In this document: positions 25,645 to 35,078 of the stretch, piece by piece
Position numbering within the stretch: position 1 is the stretch's first letter
Layout: every line of letters begins with the position of its first letter
Source: Candidatus Bathyarchaeota archaeon A05DMB-4
GTDB taxonomy: Archaea > Thermoproteota > Bathyarchaeia > Bathyarchaeales > SOJC01
Assembly (NCBI GenBank): GCA_019685575.1
Contig: JABFQO010000005.1
Location: forward strand, 62,001-126,000
Reading direction: 5' to 3'
Length of the DNA: 64,000 nt
The notes under the pieces: model-generated
What the model was told of the DNA's origin: nothing
The model's database searches: none
What the model saw: only the letters and a program-made list of their open reading frames with translations
Position numbers and translations under genes: made by a program

Positions 25645-26502
25645 TTAGGGTTGTTTCTGCGACATTATGCGGTACACGACGTAGGCAGTGTAAAACCCAT
25701 AAGCCAACACGTATTTAGGCATTTTTCGAAGCGCCCCGAACCGAAAGGCGTCGGCTATTATGTTTATGCTTCCCTTCGTGGTCCAGACGGTTTGCGGGCG
25801 GTAATGTATGCAGTAGGGATCATACGTGGCTATAATGCGGTAGCCTTTCTTGGTTATCCAATCTTTGATGAACGCGTCCTCGAACACGTGCAAATTTTCT
25901 GGAATCACGATGTCTTCCACAGCCTCACGTCGAAGCAACAAATCATGCGTCCCACCCCTCAGATCAAAAATCTTCCTCGTCACTCTTAGAAAAAGCCTCA
26001 GAATGCGTGAGCTAAGGATTTCTGACCACACCTCGATTCCCCAAACCGCGCCAACGTCCTTATCGATTAAACTCTTTGCTTTCTCGAACCATCCGTTGCA
26101 AAGCACGGCGTCGCTGTCGACGAACATGAACCAGTCGGTTTGGACGTTTTTTATTCCGATTTTTCTGGCTTTGCCTCGTGACCCCTTGTCTTGAATCAAC
26201 AACACATCGCGGTGTTTTTTGCTGAATTTTTTTACAATATCTAAAGTTTTATCCGTGGAGTAGCCGTCTATCACGATTAGGCGGTTAACAGGCACGTTCC
26301 GATACACCGCCTTCAAACAACGCTCCAACTGAGCCTCACTATTCTTAGTTAACACCACAACATCTATTTTCCCAATCCTTTCTGCAGAGTTTTCCCGAGA
26401 AAATCGCGTTTGAGCGTGTATGGGCTTCAATGTTATGGCAACCCATTTTTCGAGGCTGATTATTGTTCTGGACTTTAAGCCATAAATAAAGATTCCGACC
26501 AA
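25645..26502 (-). CDS. Family 2 glycosyltransferase
   Basis: This is a GT2 protein with IDVVVLTKNSEAQLERCLKAV near 45, LIVIDGYSTDKT near 76, DSDAVL near 128 (the DxD-type metal site) and EDAFIKDWITKKGY near 208. The frame allows a start at 26502. Box A-like sequences near 26475-26490, shared with the divergent gene at 26521, lie inside the first codons. The real start may therefore be lower, for example TTG at 26430. The last 30 residues are hydrophobic and may touch the membrane. It is followed by the second glycosyltransferase. Confidence 0.85.
   Translation of the reverse strand: MVGIFIYGLKSRTIISLEKWVAITLKPIHAQTRFSRENSAERIGKIDVVVLTKNSEAQLERCLKAVYRNVPVNRLIVIDGYSTDKTLDIVKKFSKKHRDVLLIQDKGSRGKARKIGIKNVQTDWFMFVDSDAVLCNGWFEKAKSLIDKDVGAVWGIEVWSEILSSRILRLFLRVTRKIFDLRGGTHDLLLRREAVEDIVIPENLHVFEDAFIKDWITKKGYRIIATYDPYCIHYRPQTVWTTKGSINIIADAFRFGALRKMPKYVLAYGFYTAYVVYRIMSQKQP
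26471..26492. promoter_or_regulatory. Bidirectional promoter between glycosyltransferase and phospholipid synthase genes
   Basis: GACTTTAAGCCATAAATAAAG contains box A-like elements readable on both strands: CATAAATAAA on plus, and TTTATTTATGG or GGCTTAAAG on minus. On plus it lies about 35 bases before the ATG at 26521. On minus it would start transcription near 26450-26460, downstream of the longest possible glycosyltransferase start. Confidence 0.4.
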
Positions 26503-26520
26503 AATACTTCCAGAAAACCT

Positions 26521-27126
26521 ATGCTAACCAAACTCAAACAGCGAATACAACAAACACTCACTGGAGTGGCAAAAGTAACCCACGAAATAGGCTTCACACC
26601 CAACCGGCTGAGCGGACTAGGCATAATACTCGCATTGCTCTCAGCCATTGCTTATTGGCAAGCCTCAGCCAACCCCCCAATGCTAATCTTAGCGGCTTTT
26701 CTTTTATTGTTCTCCGGCTTCTGCGACGCCTTGGATGGCGTTCTCGCACGATTATGCCAGCAAACCACGGTTTTCGGCGGTTTCCTCGATTCCCTCCTCG
26801 ACCGCTACGCAGACGCAGCGGTTATGGTCGGCATAATAGCCAGCGGATTCGCCAACTTTTTCTGGGGGCTTGCAGCAATCGTGGGCGCGTTGCTAGTGAG
26901 TTATGCCAGAGCCCGAGCCGAAGCCGCCGGCGTGAAAATGGAATCAATCGGAATCGCAGAACGCGCAGAACGCATAATACTTCTTCTCCTAGGGAGCCTA
27001 ATCACGCTTTTTTGGTCAGATGCTTTAGGATGGAGCGTGATAGTTCTAGCTTTTCTGACAAACATCACCGTACTTCAACGCGCAGTCTATTTTTACAAGG
27101 CTTCAAAAAAACAGATGGCGGATTAG
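26521..27126 (+). CDS. CDP-alcohol phosphatidyltransferase (archaetidylinositol-phosphate synthase-like)
   Basis: This is an integral membrane enzyme of 201 residues with about six helices. The family signature is complete: D69-A-L-D72-G-V-L-A-R77, then G87, D90 and D94 (FGGFLDSLLDR). Enzymes with this motif move a polar head group, here perhaps inositol-1-phosphate, onto a CDP-activated archaeal lipid. The close match of the early region (TPNRLSGLGI) to archaetidylinositol-phosphate synthases supports that reading, but another head group is possible. The stop overlaps the convergent S26e gene by 4 bases. Confidence 0.88.
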   Translation: MLTKLKQRIQQTLTGVAKVTHEIGFTPNRLSGLGIILALLSAIAYWQASANPPMLILAAFLLLFSGFCDALDGVLARLCQQTTVFGGFLDSLLDRYADAAVMVGIIASGFANFFWGLAAIVGALLVSYARARAEAAGVKMESIGIAERAERIILLLLGSLITLFWSDALGWSVIVLAFLTNITVLQRAVYFYKASKKQMAD

Positions 27127-27410
27127 CGTCTTTGCCAAGGCTGTCTGCGTTCGTCTCTCGCGCGGACTTTCACGACGCCTCGATGCACGGCGCACGAAAC
27201 GCAATAGTAACGCGTGTCCATCGGCGTAGCTATATATGCTCCCTTTTGCCTAAGTTCTTTCGCCAAGGCATAATCAACCATCGAATATCTTCGGGAGACT
27301 TTTTTGGCTTTGTCTCGGGGCACGAGTTCGCCGCATCCGCTGCATTGGACCAACGCGCTTTTTCCTTTTCCGCCTTTTGCTCTTCCACGACTTTTACGTT
27401 TAACTGGCAC
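27123..27410 (-). CDS. rps26e: Small ribosomal subunit protein eS26
   Basis: The 95 residues start at a GTG. The N terminus is basic (MPVKRKSRGRAKGGKGK), followed by a zinc ribbon with CSGCGELVPRDKA near 23 and CVSCAVHRGVVKVR near 70. This protein sits near the mRNA exit of the small subunit and contacts the message upstream of the start codon. It is found in eukaryotes and in the TACK-type archaea, but not in most euryarchaea, so it is a useful lineage marker. Two A/T boxes in the 107-base divergent gap (near 27426 and 27450) could serve it. Confidence 0.96.
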   Translation of the reverse strand: MPVKRKSRGRAKGGKGKSALVQCSGCGELVPRDKAKKVSRRYSMVDYALAKELRQKGAYIATPMDTRYYCVSCAVHRGVVKVRARDERRQPWQRR

Positions 27411-27517
27411 TTTTTATCACACTTGTATATATTCAATGCAAATGGGTATTTATATACTGCATGCTAGAATTCAACATTAAAAACATCTTCTACAATTAAC
27501 TCACAAGGGATGATGGT

Positions 27518-28447
27518 GTGAAAACGTTCGATATAGTCACGGTTGGGCACTTCGCCATCGACCAAATAGTCACATCGGGTTTCAGTTACAAGCAGATGCT
27601 AGGCGGACCACCAGCGTACGTCTCTCTCGCAGCAGGAAAACTTGGCGCGCGGGTGGGCGTAATATCCGTGATAGGCGAAGACTTCCCCGAGGCTTATATA
27701 AATTTCCTCCAGAAAAATAACATCGACTTGTTTGGAGTGGGAATGGTTGACAACGACGTCACAACCTCCTTTGTCCTCGAATATTACAACGGAAAACGCA
27801 TACTTTGGCTCGACAACCTCGGCCCAAAGATTCTTCTGGAAGATTTACCGAACGATTTTAGTGCAAAAAATATTCACGTGGCACCAATTGCTGGCGAAAT
27901 CGCCCCCGAAGTTGTGCGCGAACTACGCGAGAGAACAGACATTCTTTCTCTCGACCCGCAAGGTTTTTTGCGAGAATTCAGCGTCAACGGCAGAACAAGT
28001 TTGAAAAACATGCTGTCCCCCTCAGTTCTTGAACAAATCGACGTTTACAAGTCTTCTTCTGAAGAAATTAGAGCGGTTACAGGGCTACGGAGTTTAGAGA
28101 TGGCCATGAAGAAGATCCGAGAATTCGGCGTCAAAACAGTTGTCGTCACCATGGGCACTGGTGGAGCCGCAGTGCTTTTCGATGACACCTTCCGTAAGGT
28201 TCCCGCGTACATGTCAAAAACCATTGTTGATCCAACAGGCGCTGGAGACACGTTCGCCGGGGCTTTCCTAGCGGAGTACGTGAAAGGAAAAGACGCCGTA
28301 TGGTGTGCTTGTGTGGGTTCTGCGATGGCTTCATTTAAGGTGGAAACCGTCGGTCCATATTCTCTACCCGAAAAAGAGGCTGTTTATGAACGTGCGCAAC
28401 TCCTGCTCGCGAAGTGTATGCATACGAAGACACACAACGAGTTATAG
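27518..28447 (+). CDS. PfkB-family carbohydrate/nucleoside kinase
   Basis: The 309 residues have the ribokinase fold. LGGPPAYVSLAAGKLGARVGV near 28 is PfkB signature 1, and DPTGAGDTFAGAFLAEY near 240 is signature 2 with the catalytic aspartate and the anion hole. The start is GTG 27518. The sugar or nucleoside substrate cannot be told. Members of this clade phosphorylate ribose, adenosine, inositol or ketohexoses. The downstream small zinc protein and thrS lie on the same strand. Confidence 0.92.
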   Translation: MKTFDIVTVGHFAIDQIVTSGFSYKQMLGGPPAYVSLAAGKLGARVGVISVIGEDFPEAYINFLQKNNIDLFGVGMVDNDVTTSFVLEYYNGKRILWLDNLGPKILLEDLPNDFSAKNIHVAPIAGEIAPEVVRELRERTDILSLDPQGFLREFSVNGRTSLKNMLSPSVLEQIDVYKSSSEEIRAVTGLRSLEMAMKKIREFGVKTVVVTMGTGGAAVLFDDTFRKVPAYMSKTIVDPTGAGDTFAGAFLAEYVKGKDAVWCACVGSAMASFKVETVGPYSLPEKEAVYERAQLLLAKCMHTKTHNEL

Positions 28448-28509
28448 CGGGTTCAGAAAAGAACATAAGCACAAACAGTGTTTGACATACAAGACTGGAG
28501 GCGTCGTTA

Positions 28510-28716
28510 GTGGGACGGATAGCAAAAGGCGTAAAATGCAGCGTTTCAGGATGCGGCAAAGACGCTGTCCGCTCTCTTGCAACCGCCAAAGTAACCCAAG
28601 CGGGATTGAAAGTGGGCGACGTGAGGCGAGCATATTTGTGCAAGGAGCATTATAAACAGTATAAGAAGGCAACAAAGAAAGAAAAAATGCTAGAACAATG
28701 GCGGTACAGAGGTTAG
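28510..28716 (+). CDS. Small conserved-looking zinc-binding protein
   Basis: This is a basic protein of 68 residues starting at GTG (GRIAKGVKCSVSGCGKDAV). CSVSGC at about 9-14 and LCKEHYKQY near 44 provide three cysteines and a histidine that could hold one zinc. The tail is rich in lysine (KKATKKEKMLEQWRYRG). I do not recognise a named family. It is placed between the PfkB kinase and thrS, 65 bases before the latter. A role in translation or RNA binding is a guess from the charge and neighbour. Confidence 0.7.
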   Translation: MGRIAKGVKCSVSGCGKDAVRSLATAKVTQAGLKVGDVRRAYLCKEHYKQYKKATKKEKMLEQWRYRG

Positions 28717-28781
28717 AAAGACTAATTTGCCAAAACGCATTTTAAACTGTCTGTTTAAGCAATAGAGAGGCTGAAAAACAG

Positions 28782-30656
28782 TTGCGCATATTGCAGTTAC
28801 ATTCAGACTTCATAGAATATAAACCGATAAAAAAAGAAATTGCCATGGCAGAAAAAGCCGAAGAAAAAATGCACAAGTTCGAAGACATTGTTGTCTTGTT
28901 TGTGGCTGTCGAAGAGGGCGACAACGACGCTGTGGCAAAAAAAGCCATAGAAGAAATCAAACAAAGCCTCGATAAACTCAAAGCAAAACGCGTCCTCATC
29001 TATCCCTACGCGCACTTGAGCAGCAACCTAGCTAAACCCGCTGACGCGTTAAACGTGATTAAAGCCATGGAAAAATACGCAAAAGCCAATGGACTCGAAG
29101 CCTACCGCACGCCCTTCGGCTGGAACAAACAATTCACTATATCGATAAAAGGACACCCGCTCGCCGAGCAGTCGCGAACTTTCCTGCCCACAGAAGCCAA
29201 GGCTGAGAAGGCAGAGGAAGAGAAAGTTTCTGAAGCCGTTAAAGCCGAAGAAAAACTCAAATCCACATGGTATATTCTTCAGCCCAACGGCAAAATGATG
29301 CCAGTTGAAGAATTCGATTTTGCTAAACACGAAAACCTCGGAAAATTCGCCAGATACGAAATCTCCAAAGTTCGCGCCGTCCAGCAGATGCCGCCCCACG
29401 TGCCGCTGATGAAGCGCCTAGAAATTGCCGACCACGAGCCCGGCAGCGACCCGGGCAATTTCCGTTGGTATCCAAAGGGACGTTTAATTAAGTCTTTGCT
29501 TGAGCAGTACGTGACTGAAGAGGTTGTTAAGTACGGCGCCATGGAAGTTGAAACGCCAGTAATGTATGATTTTCAGCATCCCAGCCTCGCAGACTATTTG
29601 AACCGTTTTCCAGCGCGACAATACCTACTCAAATCTGAGGACAAGGAATTGTTCTTGCGTTTCGCGGCTTGTTTTGGGCAGTTCCTTATTATGCACGACA
29701 CACAGTTTTCTTATCGCCAGCTTCCGTTGAGGGTTTACGAGTTAACAAGGTACAGTTTCAGAAGAGAAAAAAGCGGCGAACTGGCTGGGTTCAGACGTTT
29801 AAGAGCGTTCACGATGCCTGATTGTCATGCCTTTTGTGCCGACGTGAAACAAGCTAAAAAAGAGTTTGTGACGCGTTTTAAGTTGTCCATGAGGGTTCTG
29901 GAAGGAATCGGCATTGGAAAAGATGACTATGAACTGGGACTGCGGTTTACGAAGGATTTCTACCAGAAAAACAAGACATTCCTCACGTCTCTGGTTAAGT
30001 TGCTCAAGAAACCCGTGCTTGTTGAAATGTGGACAGAACGCTTTTTCTATTACATCCTAAAATGGGAATTCAACTTCGTCGACAACCAAAATAAAGCCTC
30101 AGCCCTTTCAACCGACCAGTTGGACGTCGAAAACGCCAAAAGATACGACATCACCTACGTGGACGCGAAAGGCAAAAAACGCAACCCTCTCATACTGCAC
30201 TGTTCTCCAAGCGGCGCCATAGAAAGAGTGGTCTACGCATTGTTGGAAAAAGCGTACATGGACCAGCAAAAAGGGAAAGCACCGATGCTACCCCTATGGC
30301 TCGCGCCGGTACAAGTTAGAGTAGTACCTCTCTCAGATAAATTCCAGAAAAACGCAGAAAAAATAGCTCAAGAAATCGAAAAAAACAACATTCGCGTTGA
30401 TGTTGACGACCGCGTGTTGACGATGCAGAAAAAAGTCCGCGAAGCCGAAACCGAATGGATAAACTACATAATCGTCGTTGGACAAAAAGAAATCGATTCG
30501 GGAATCCTACCCGTTAGAGACAGAAAAATGGGAAAAATTAGACCCATGAAACTAGAAACGCTGGTAGAAGAGATAAAAGAGGAAACCAAAGGCAAACCTT
30601 TCAAACCCTTACCCTTACCAAAACTGCTCTCAAACCGACCACAATTTTATGGATAA
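28782..30656 (+). CDS. thrS: Threonyl-tRNA synthetase, archaeal type
   Basis: The enzyme charges tRNA-Thr. The N terminus (MRILQLHSDFIEYKPIKKEI) is the archaeal editing domain, a D-tyrosyl-tRNA deacylase-like fold unlike the bacterial N2 domain. It is followed by the class II core with motif 2 region LTRYSFRREKSGELAGFRRLRAF near 325. HCSPSGAIERVVYALLE is motif 3 near 470. An anticodon-binding domain with LAPVQVRVVPLSDKF near 507 completes it. The total of 624 residues is normal. The start is TTG 28782, with GAGAGG about 11 bases upstream. Confidence 0.95.
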   Translation: MRILQLHSDFIEYKPIKKEIAMAEKAEEKMHKFEDIVVLFVAVEEGDNDAVAKKAIEEIKQSLDKLKAKRVLIYPYAHLSSNLAKPADALNVIKAMEKYAKANGLEAYRTPFGWNKQFTISIKGHPLAEQSRTFLPTEAKAEKAEEEKVSEAVKAEEKLKSTWYILQPNGKMMPVEEFDFAKHENLGKFARYEISKVRAVQQMPPHVPLMKRLEIADHEPGSDPGNFRWYPKGRLIKSLLEQYVTEEVVKYGAMEVETPVMYDFQHPSLADYLNRFPARQYLLKSEDKELFLRFAACFGQFLIMHDTQFSYRQLPLRVYELTRYSFRREKSGELAGFRRLRAFTMPDCHAFCADVKQAKKEFVTRFKLSMRVLEGIGIGKDDYELGLRFTKDFYQKNKTFLTSLVKLLKKPVLVEMWTERFFYYILKWEFNFVDNQNKASALSTDQLDVENAKRYDITYVDAKGKKRNPLILHCSPSGAIERVVYALLEKAYMDQQKGKAPMLPLWLAPVQVRVVPLSDKFQKNAEKIAQEIEKNNIRVDVDDRVLTMQKKVREAETEWINYIIVVGQKEIDSGILPVRDRKMGKIRPMKLETLVEEIKEETKGKPFKPLPLPKLLSNRPQFYG

Positions 30657-30740
30657 CTCCATTCAAAACGAAGTCCCCCAAAAACTATATCAAATAAGAG
30701 CAGTAATCTACCTATTCTAAGAGAAAGGAGAATAAACACT

Positions 30741-31634
30741 TTGGAGAAGCAAGAACTCCAAATCTATATCGACGGCAAATTCTACCCTAAATCAGAAGCA
30801 AAAATATCAGTCTACGACCACGGACTTCTTTACGGCGACGGAGTATTTGAAGGAATCCGCGCTTATAACGGAATAGTATTCAAACTAGAAGAACACATCG
30901 ACCGACTCTACAAGTCAGCCCACGCGATTATGCTAAACATTGGCATCCCAAAAAAAGACATGATAAAAGCAGTTATAGACACGCTTAAGAAAAACAAGCT
31001 CCAAGACAGCTACATACGCTTGGTAGTAACCAGAGGCGTCGGCGACCTCGGACTAAACCCCAACAAATGCAAAAAACCCACCATAATCATCATCACCGAC
31101 ACCATCAAACTTCACAGCGATAACGACGCAAAAGAAAAGGGCATAACCGCCATGATAACGTGGGTGCGCCGAGACGCCATAGACGCAACCAGCCACGAAG
31201 TCAAATCACTAAATTACCTAAACAGCATACTAGCCAAAATCGAAGCCAACAACGCGGGCGTCGAAGAAGCCATAAGCCTGGGAAGAACGGGGTACGTGTG
31301 CGAAGGAGTCGCCGAAAACATATTCCTAGTAAGAGACAACATAATCTTTACACCTCCAAGCTCAACAGGTGCGTTACCCGGCATAACCGCCCAAGTGATT
31401 ACGCGCATTGCTAAAAAAATGGGCTACGCAGTAGTGGAGAGAAACATTTCGCCCACCGAACTCTTCACGGCCGACGAAGTCTTCTTCACAGGCACAGCCG
31501 CAGAAGTCATTCCAGTACGTGAGATAAACAAAAGAACAATAGGCAACGGAAAACCAGGCCCTGTTACGAAACGCTTAATGGAAGAATACCAGAAAGTGGT
31601 GCGAGACCCAAAAGAGGGCGTACCAATCAAATAA
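30741..31634 (+). CDS. ilvE: Branched-chain amino acid aminotransferase
   Basis: This fold-type IV PLP enzyme moves amino groups between glutamate and the 2-oxoacids of valine, leucine and isoleucine. The 297 residues include YDHGLLYGDGVFEGIRAYNG near 25-44, the PLP lysine in EVKSLNYLNSILAK near 155, EGVAENIFLV near 190 and FFTGTAAEVIPV near 250. The start is TTG with AGAAAGGAG upstream. The gene is convergent with the class I aminotransferase. Confidence 0.93.
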   Translation: MEKQELQIYIDGKFYPKSEAKISVYDHGLLYGDGVFEGIRAYNGIVFKLEEHIDRLYKSAHAIMLNIGIPKKDMIKAVIDTLKKNKLQDSYIRLVVTRGVGDLGLNPNKCKKPTIIIITDTIKLHSDNDAKEKGITAMITWVRRDAIDATSHEVKSLNYLNSILAKIEANNAGVEEAISLGRTGYVCEGVAENIFLVRDNIIFTPPSSTGALPGITAQVITRIAKKMGYAVVERNISPTELFTADEVFFTGTAAEVIPVREINKRTIGNGKPGPVTKRLMEEYQKVVRDPKEGVPIK

Positions 31635-31646
31635 CTAATTCACTTT

Positions 31647-32846
31647 TTATTTTTTCATAAACCCTTCTAGCATATCGAAAGCTTTTTGCATGATTCCCAA
31701 AGGTGCACAAAACACTGCTCTTACGTGCCCCGAACCATATTTTTCGCCAAACCCAGAGCCGGGTACGAAGAGAACGCCAGTGTTGTTCAGGACATCGAGG
31801 ACAAATTCCATGTCATTCTTCCACCGAGAGCCAACCTGTTCAATCTTAGGAAACACGTAGAACGCGCCTTCTGGCTTAGTACAACTTATGCCGCTGATTT
31901 CGTTTAGACGCTTCCAAGAAAAATCACGTCTTTTTCGCAACTCATCAACCATGCTTTTAATGTGATCTTGTGGCCCCCTTAACGCCACAGCACCGGCTTT
32001 TTGAACTGGTGTGCAAGCGGATAGTCGTATGCGGGTTTCCTTTTCGATACATTCTTTAAGTTCGTTTAGCCTTCCAGCCGTATCGTGGAAATACAAGTAG
32101 CCAAGCCGCCAGCCGGTCATTAGGTATGCTTTGGAAAAGCCGTTCAACCCGACAACGGGTAAGTCTTTGGCTATGTGAGAGGTGCTCACGAATTTTTTCT
32201 CGTAAACAATCCTGTCGTAAATTTCGTCAGAGAGCACAAGAAGATTATGCTCGCCGGCGATGTCGAGTATCTGTTTCACGGTTTTTTCGTCGTAAAGCGC
32301 GCCCGAAGGATTGTTGGGATTAATAATAACAATAGCACGGGTTGATTTAGAAATCTTCGCTCGGATGTCGTCAATGTCGGGCTGCCAGTTTTCGGTTTCG
32401 ATGGTTCGATAGGCGACGGGTGTTCCTTCAAAAAACTGGACGTAAGACATGTACGGCGGGTAGGTCGGACCTGGAATCAATACCTCGTCGCCTTTTTCTA
32501 TCATCGCCGCCATGAGAAGATGGATTCCCTCGGAAACCCCTGCTGTGACGATGACGTTTTCTGGCGTGATGTCTACACCGTTTACTTTCTTTTCTTTTTC
32601 ACAGATTGATTCTTTAAGGTCTCGTTCACCTTCCGAGGCTGCGTACCAGTTTGCACCCGAATTCACAGCGTCAAACAAGGCTTGCTTGATGTGTTTGGGC
32701 GTGTCAAAATCGTACTTCACCGGGTCGCCGATGTTGAGGTAGAGGATCTTTCGTCCCTGTTTTTCGAGGTTTTTTGCGAAGCCAATTATGTCACGAATAG
32801 CGTATTCGATTGATTTTGCTCTTTTTGAAACTTTAAACGCTCTCAT
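31647..32846 (-). CDS. Class I/II aminotransferase (aspartate/alanine-type)
   Basis: This is a PLP-dependent enzyme of 399 residues. YLNIGDPVKYDFDTP lies near 36, NPNNPSGALYDEKTV near 175 and LSDEIYDRIVYE near 208. The PLP lysine is in GLNGFSKAYLMTGWRLGY near 236, and the substrate carboxylate arginine is near the C terminus (GHVRAVFCAP). It resembles archaeal aspartate/alanine aminotransferases. It lies 18 bases downstream of the FAD oxidoreductase gene on the same strand, so both may act in one amino-acid route. Confidence 0.92.
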   Translation of the reverse strand: MRAFKVSKRAKSIEYAIRDIIGFAKNLEKQGRKILYLNIGDPVKYDFDTPKHIKQALFDAVNSGANWYAASEGERDLKESICEKEKKVNGVDITPENVIVTAGVSEGIHLLMAAMIEKGDEVLIPGPTYPPYMSYVQFFEGTPVAYRTIETENWQPDIDDIRAKISKSTRAIVIINPNNPSGALYDEKTVKQILDIAGEHNLLVLSDEIYDRIVYEKKFVSTSHIAKDLPVVGLNGFSKAYLMTGWRLGYLYFHDTAGRLNELKECIEKETRIRLSACTPVQKAGAVALRGPQDHIKSMVDELRKRRDFSWKRLNEISGISCTKPEGAFYVFPKIEQVGSRWKNDMEFVLDVLNNTGVLFVPGSGFGEKYGSGHVRAVFCAPLGIMQKAFDMLEGFMKK

Positions 32847-32864
32847 GATTCATTTTCCCCATGT

Positions 32865-34151
32865 TTATATTATGAGTTTTTCTGGTTCCACATTACGTTT
32901 TTTCATTCCTAGGTCGCTGACTTTAAACTCTTTTTCTCCATGCAACAGTGCAGTTTCTTCGCCTGCATAAATTGCCGCTGCTATTCTGCCCACAGCGTCG
33001 GCTTTCATGTTTCCGCTTCCACTGCAACTGCCTACTACAATCACGTCGTCTTCTTCAAAGATTACGGGTTGCCCATCCAAAGTGTTTAAGGCATACTGCC
33101 CTGCCCACGCGCCGTGGAGTTGTGCGCCAACAAATTGCGGAAAGTATTTTGTGGCAACTTGGTAGATTCCGTATTTGTAGAAGTTTTCTTCAGGTTGCGG
33201 GTCGTCCTCGAGTTTAAATGCACGAGGAAAGTGGTCGCCGTAGCTGAACCAGAAGGCTTCTTCTTCAAGGGCCGGTTTAATGTAGACTCGTGGTTTTGGA
33301 AGTATAGTGAAGGGCATGCAGTTTTCTTTGGTAAAGCCTCGGGTATGAAGCAACTGTTTTAGCGGTTCAGTATTCGCCCTCACCGAGAACAGTTGACGTT
33401 TTATCGGTTTTGAAGGCGTATCGATGCCGACTTGATCAAGAAGAACCGACGCCCACGTTCCAGCGGCGACGATGGTTTTTTTGGCTTTTAATATTCCCCT
33501 GTTAGTTTTCACGCCGGCGGCGTGCGGGTTTTGCCAGAAATAGGGTTCGCCGGGAATCCCAAGGCTGTTTTCGGGTTCCACAATGATGCCCTCTACGCGT
33601 GTGTTATACTGGGTCTGCCCACCCATCCGTTTGAATTCTGTCTCGTAAAATTTCACGAGTTCATCTATATCAATGGAGCCTGCTTTGGGTACAAGAACGC
33701 CTATGTTTGCGTCTAGCAGGCCCATCATCTGCGCTTCTTCGTCGCTTGTAACGTTGGTGTTCATTTTAAGTTTTTCAGCGAGTTCTTTCTCCTCAAAAAT
33801 CTTGTAATCCAACCCACGTTCCTTCATAGCGTTAAGTACCGGTTCAGCGGTTTTGTAGTCTTCTTCTGAGAACAGCCACAAGTAGCCAGTCCACTTCAGT
33901 TTCAAATCAACCTTCAGCGTCTCGTGAACGTGACGATAAAACTCTACCGAAGTGTCCACCAGCGTCAAGTTTGTGCGGGAATAGAAAAAGCAACGAAACA
34001 TCGCTGCACTTTTAGCTGTGTTTCCTTGTCCAGCGGCACTTAATTTGTCTACAACTAAAATTTTGTCTTGTGGTTTCATTCGTTTAATGTGATATGCGGT
34101 TGCAAGCCCGAAAATGCCTGCGCCAACTATCACGGCGTCGTATTCACTCAT
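32865..34151 (-). CDS. FAD-dependent oxidoreductase of the DAO (sarcosine/glycine oxidase-like) family
   Basis: The 428 residues begin with the dinucleotide-binding motif DAVIVGAGIFGLATAYHI (5-22). IVAAGTWASVLLDQVGI lies near 228, and VVGSCSGSGNMKADAVGRIAA near 378 closes the FAD site. Relatives oxidise secondary amines, 2-hydroxy acids or glycerol phosphate. In an anaerobe the electron acceptor is unlikely to be oxygen. It precedes an aminotransferase by 18 bases. The substrate is unknown. Confidence 0.87.
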   Translation of the reverse strand: MSEYDAVIVGAGIFGLATAYHIKRMKPQDKILVVDKLSAAGQGNTAKSAAMFRCFFYSRTNLTLVDTSVEFYRHVHETLKVDLKLKWTGYLWLFSEEDYKTAEPVLNAMKERGLDYKIFEEKELAEKLKMNTNVTSDEEAQMMGLLDANIGVLVPKAGSIDIDELVKFYETEFKRMGGQTQYNTRVEGIIVEPENSLGIPGEPYFWQNPHAAGVKTNRGILKAKKTIVAAGTWASVLLDQVGIDTPSKPIKRQLFSVRANTEPLKQLLHTRGFTKENCMPFTILPKPRVYIKPALEEEAFWFSYGDHFPRAFKLEDDPQPEENFYKYGIYQVATKYFPQFVGAQLHGAWAGQYALNTLDGQPVIFEEDDVIVVGSCSGSGNMKADAVGRIAAAIYAGEETALLHGEKEFKVSDLGMKKRNVEPEKLII

Positions 34152-34264
34152 AGCCCATCCCGACTGAGAAGTATGTGTTCATAGAAAAAGACGGTTATAT
34201 ACGTAACTGTTCAGCCGCTAACGCTGATGAGCCAAGCCATCTTAGTTTAGCCAAAAACCAACCA

Positions 34265-35077
34265 TTACAAAACTACACAATCAGAACCCACATAAACATT
34301 CATACGGTTTCCCCTTACAAAACCTAATAAGCAAATGCCTAAACGTTCCGCAACCTCTATTCCCGAATCCAAAGCAGCAGCCTGCGAAGCCACCAGAGAG
34401 ATCCGCATTCTCCCTGCCTTTAAAACAATATCGCCACTCAAACGTCCACTTACCGCCAAAAAAAGTTCTTTAAAATCGACGCCGCCTAAAACACCTACGC
34501 CGATTACTTTGTCAACCGCGTTGTGTCGCCCTACGTCTTCCGCAAACGCGACCAGTTTTCCATCCCAAGTGTTCAAAGAAGCAACATGTACCCCGCCTGT
34601 TTTTCTGAAAACCGTCGATAAATCACCCAAGCGTCTAACACATTCCAAGATTGTCCCAGCTTTCACCACAGAGCGATTTTCAATTTTCACTGGTTTAATA
34701 CGGTCGATGAGTTTCGACAATGGCCAATTTTCAGCAGATCCGCACGCGGTAACTATCAGCCGAGCGAAGGGTTGTGATAGACTAATACGTTTCTCAATGT
34801 CCACCCCGCGCTCCAATCGAATCATACATCTTCCATCATTTTCCAAACCCACTTCTTTTACATCGTCCAAGGAATGCAGAACACCTTCTGAGAAAAGATG
34901 CCCAAGGGCCATTTCCTTTAGCATGTTTGGAGAACATAGAATAGTGACGTAGTGAGTTTCGTCGAGAAAAACGTGCAGTGGGGCTTCCTTGGCTATGTTG
35001 TCTTTTTTTTGTGTAGCCGTTTTTTCGGTCGTGTTCACACGTACAATTTCAACCTCGCGCAATCCTTCATGTTCCAT
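34265..35077 (-). CDS. fdhD: FdhD-type sulfurtransferase for the molybdenum/tungsten cofactor
   Basis: FdhD passes sulfur from a desulfurase to the bis-MGD cofactor of formate-dehydrogenase-like enzymes. The 270 residues show PLHVFLDE near 33, FRKTGGVHVAS near 160, DVGRHNAVDKVIG near 180 and SGRLSGDIVLKAGRM near 209. Where bacterial FdhD has CxxC, this protein has TACGSAENW with only C112. The gene starts 1 base after the end of the RimK-like gene. The nearest likely client is formylmethanofuran dehydrogenase, whose operon begins 9 kb away. Confidence 0.92.
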   Translation of the reverse strand: MEHEGLREVEIVRVNTTEKTATQKKDNIAKEAPLHVFLDETHYVTILCSPNMLKEMALGHLFSEGVLHSLDDVKEVGLENDGRCMIRLERGVDIEKRISLSQPFARLIVTACGSAENWPLSKLIDRIKPVKIENRSVVKAGTILECVRRLGDLSTVFRKTGGVHVASLNTWDGKLVAFAEDVGRHNAVDKVIGVGVLGGVDFKELFLAVSGRLSGDIVLKAGRMRISLVASQAAALDSGIEVAERLGICLLGFVRGNRMNVYVGSDCVVL

Positions 35078-35078
35078 C

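Noticed and set aside
34201-34250. Hammerhead-like CTGATGAG in the gap before the fdhD stop
   Set aside because: The required GAAA core and flanking stems are not present, so the match is only to a short motif.
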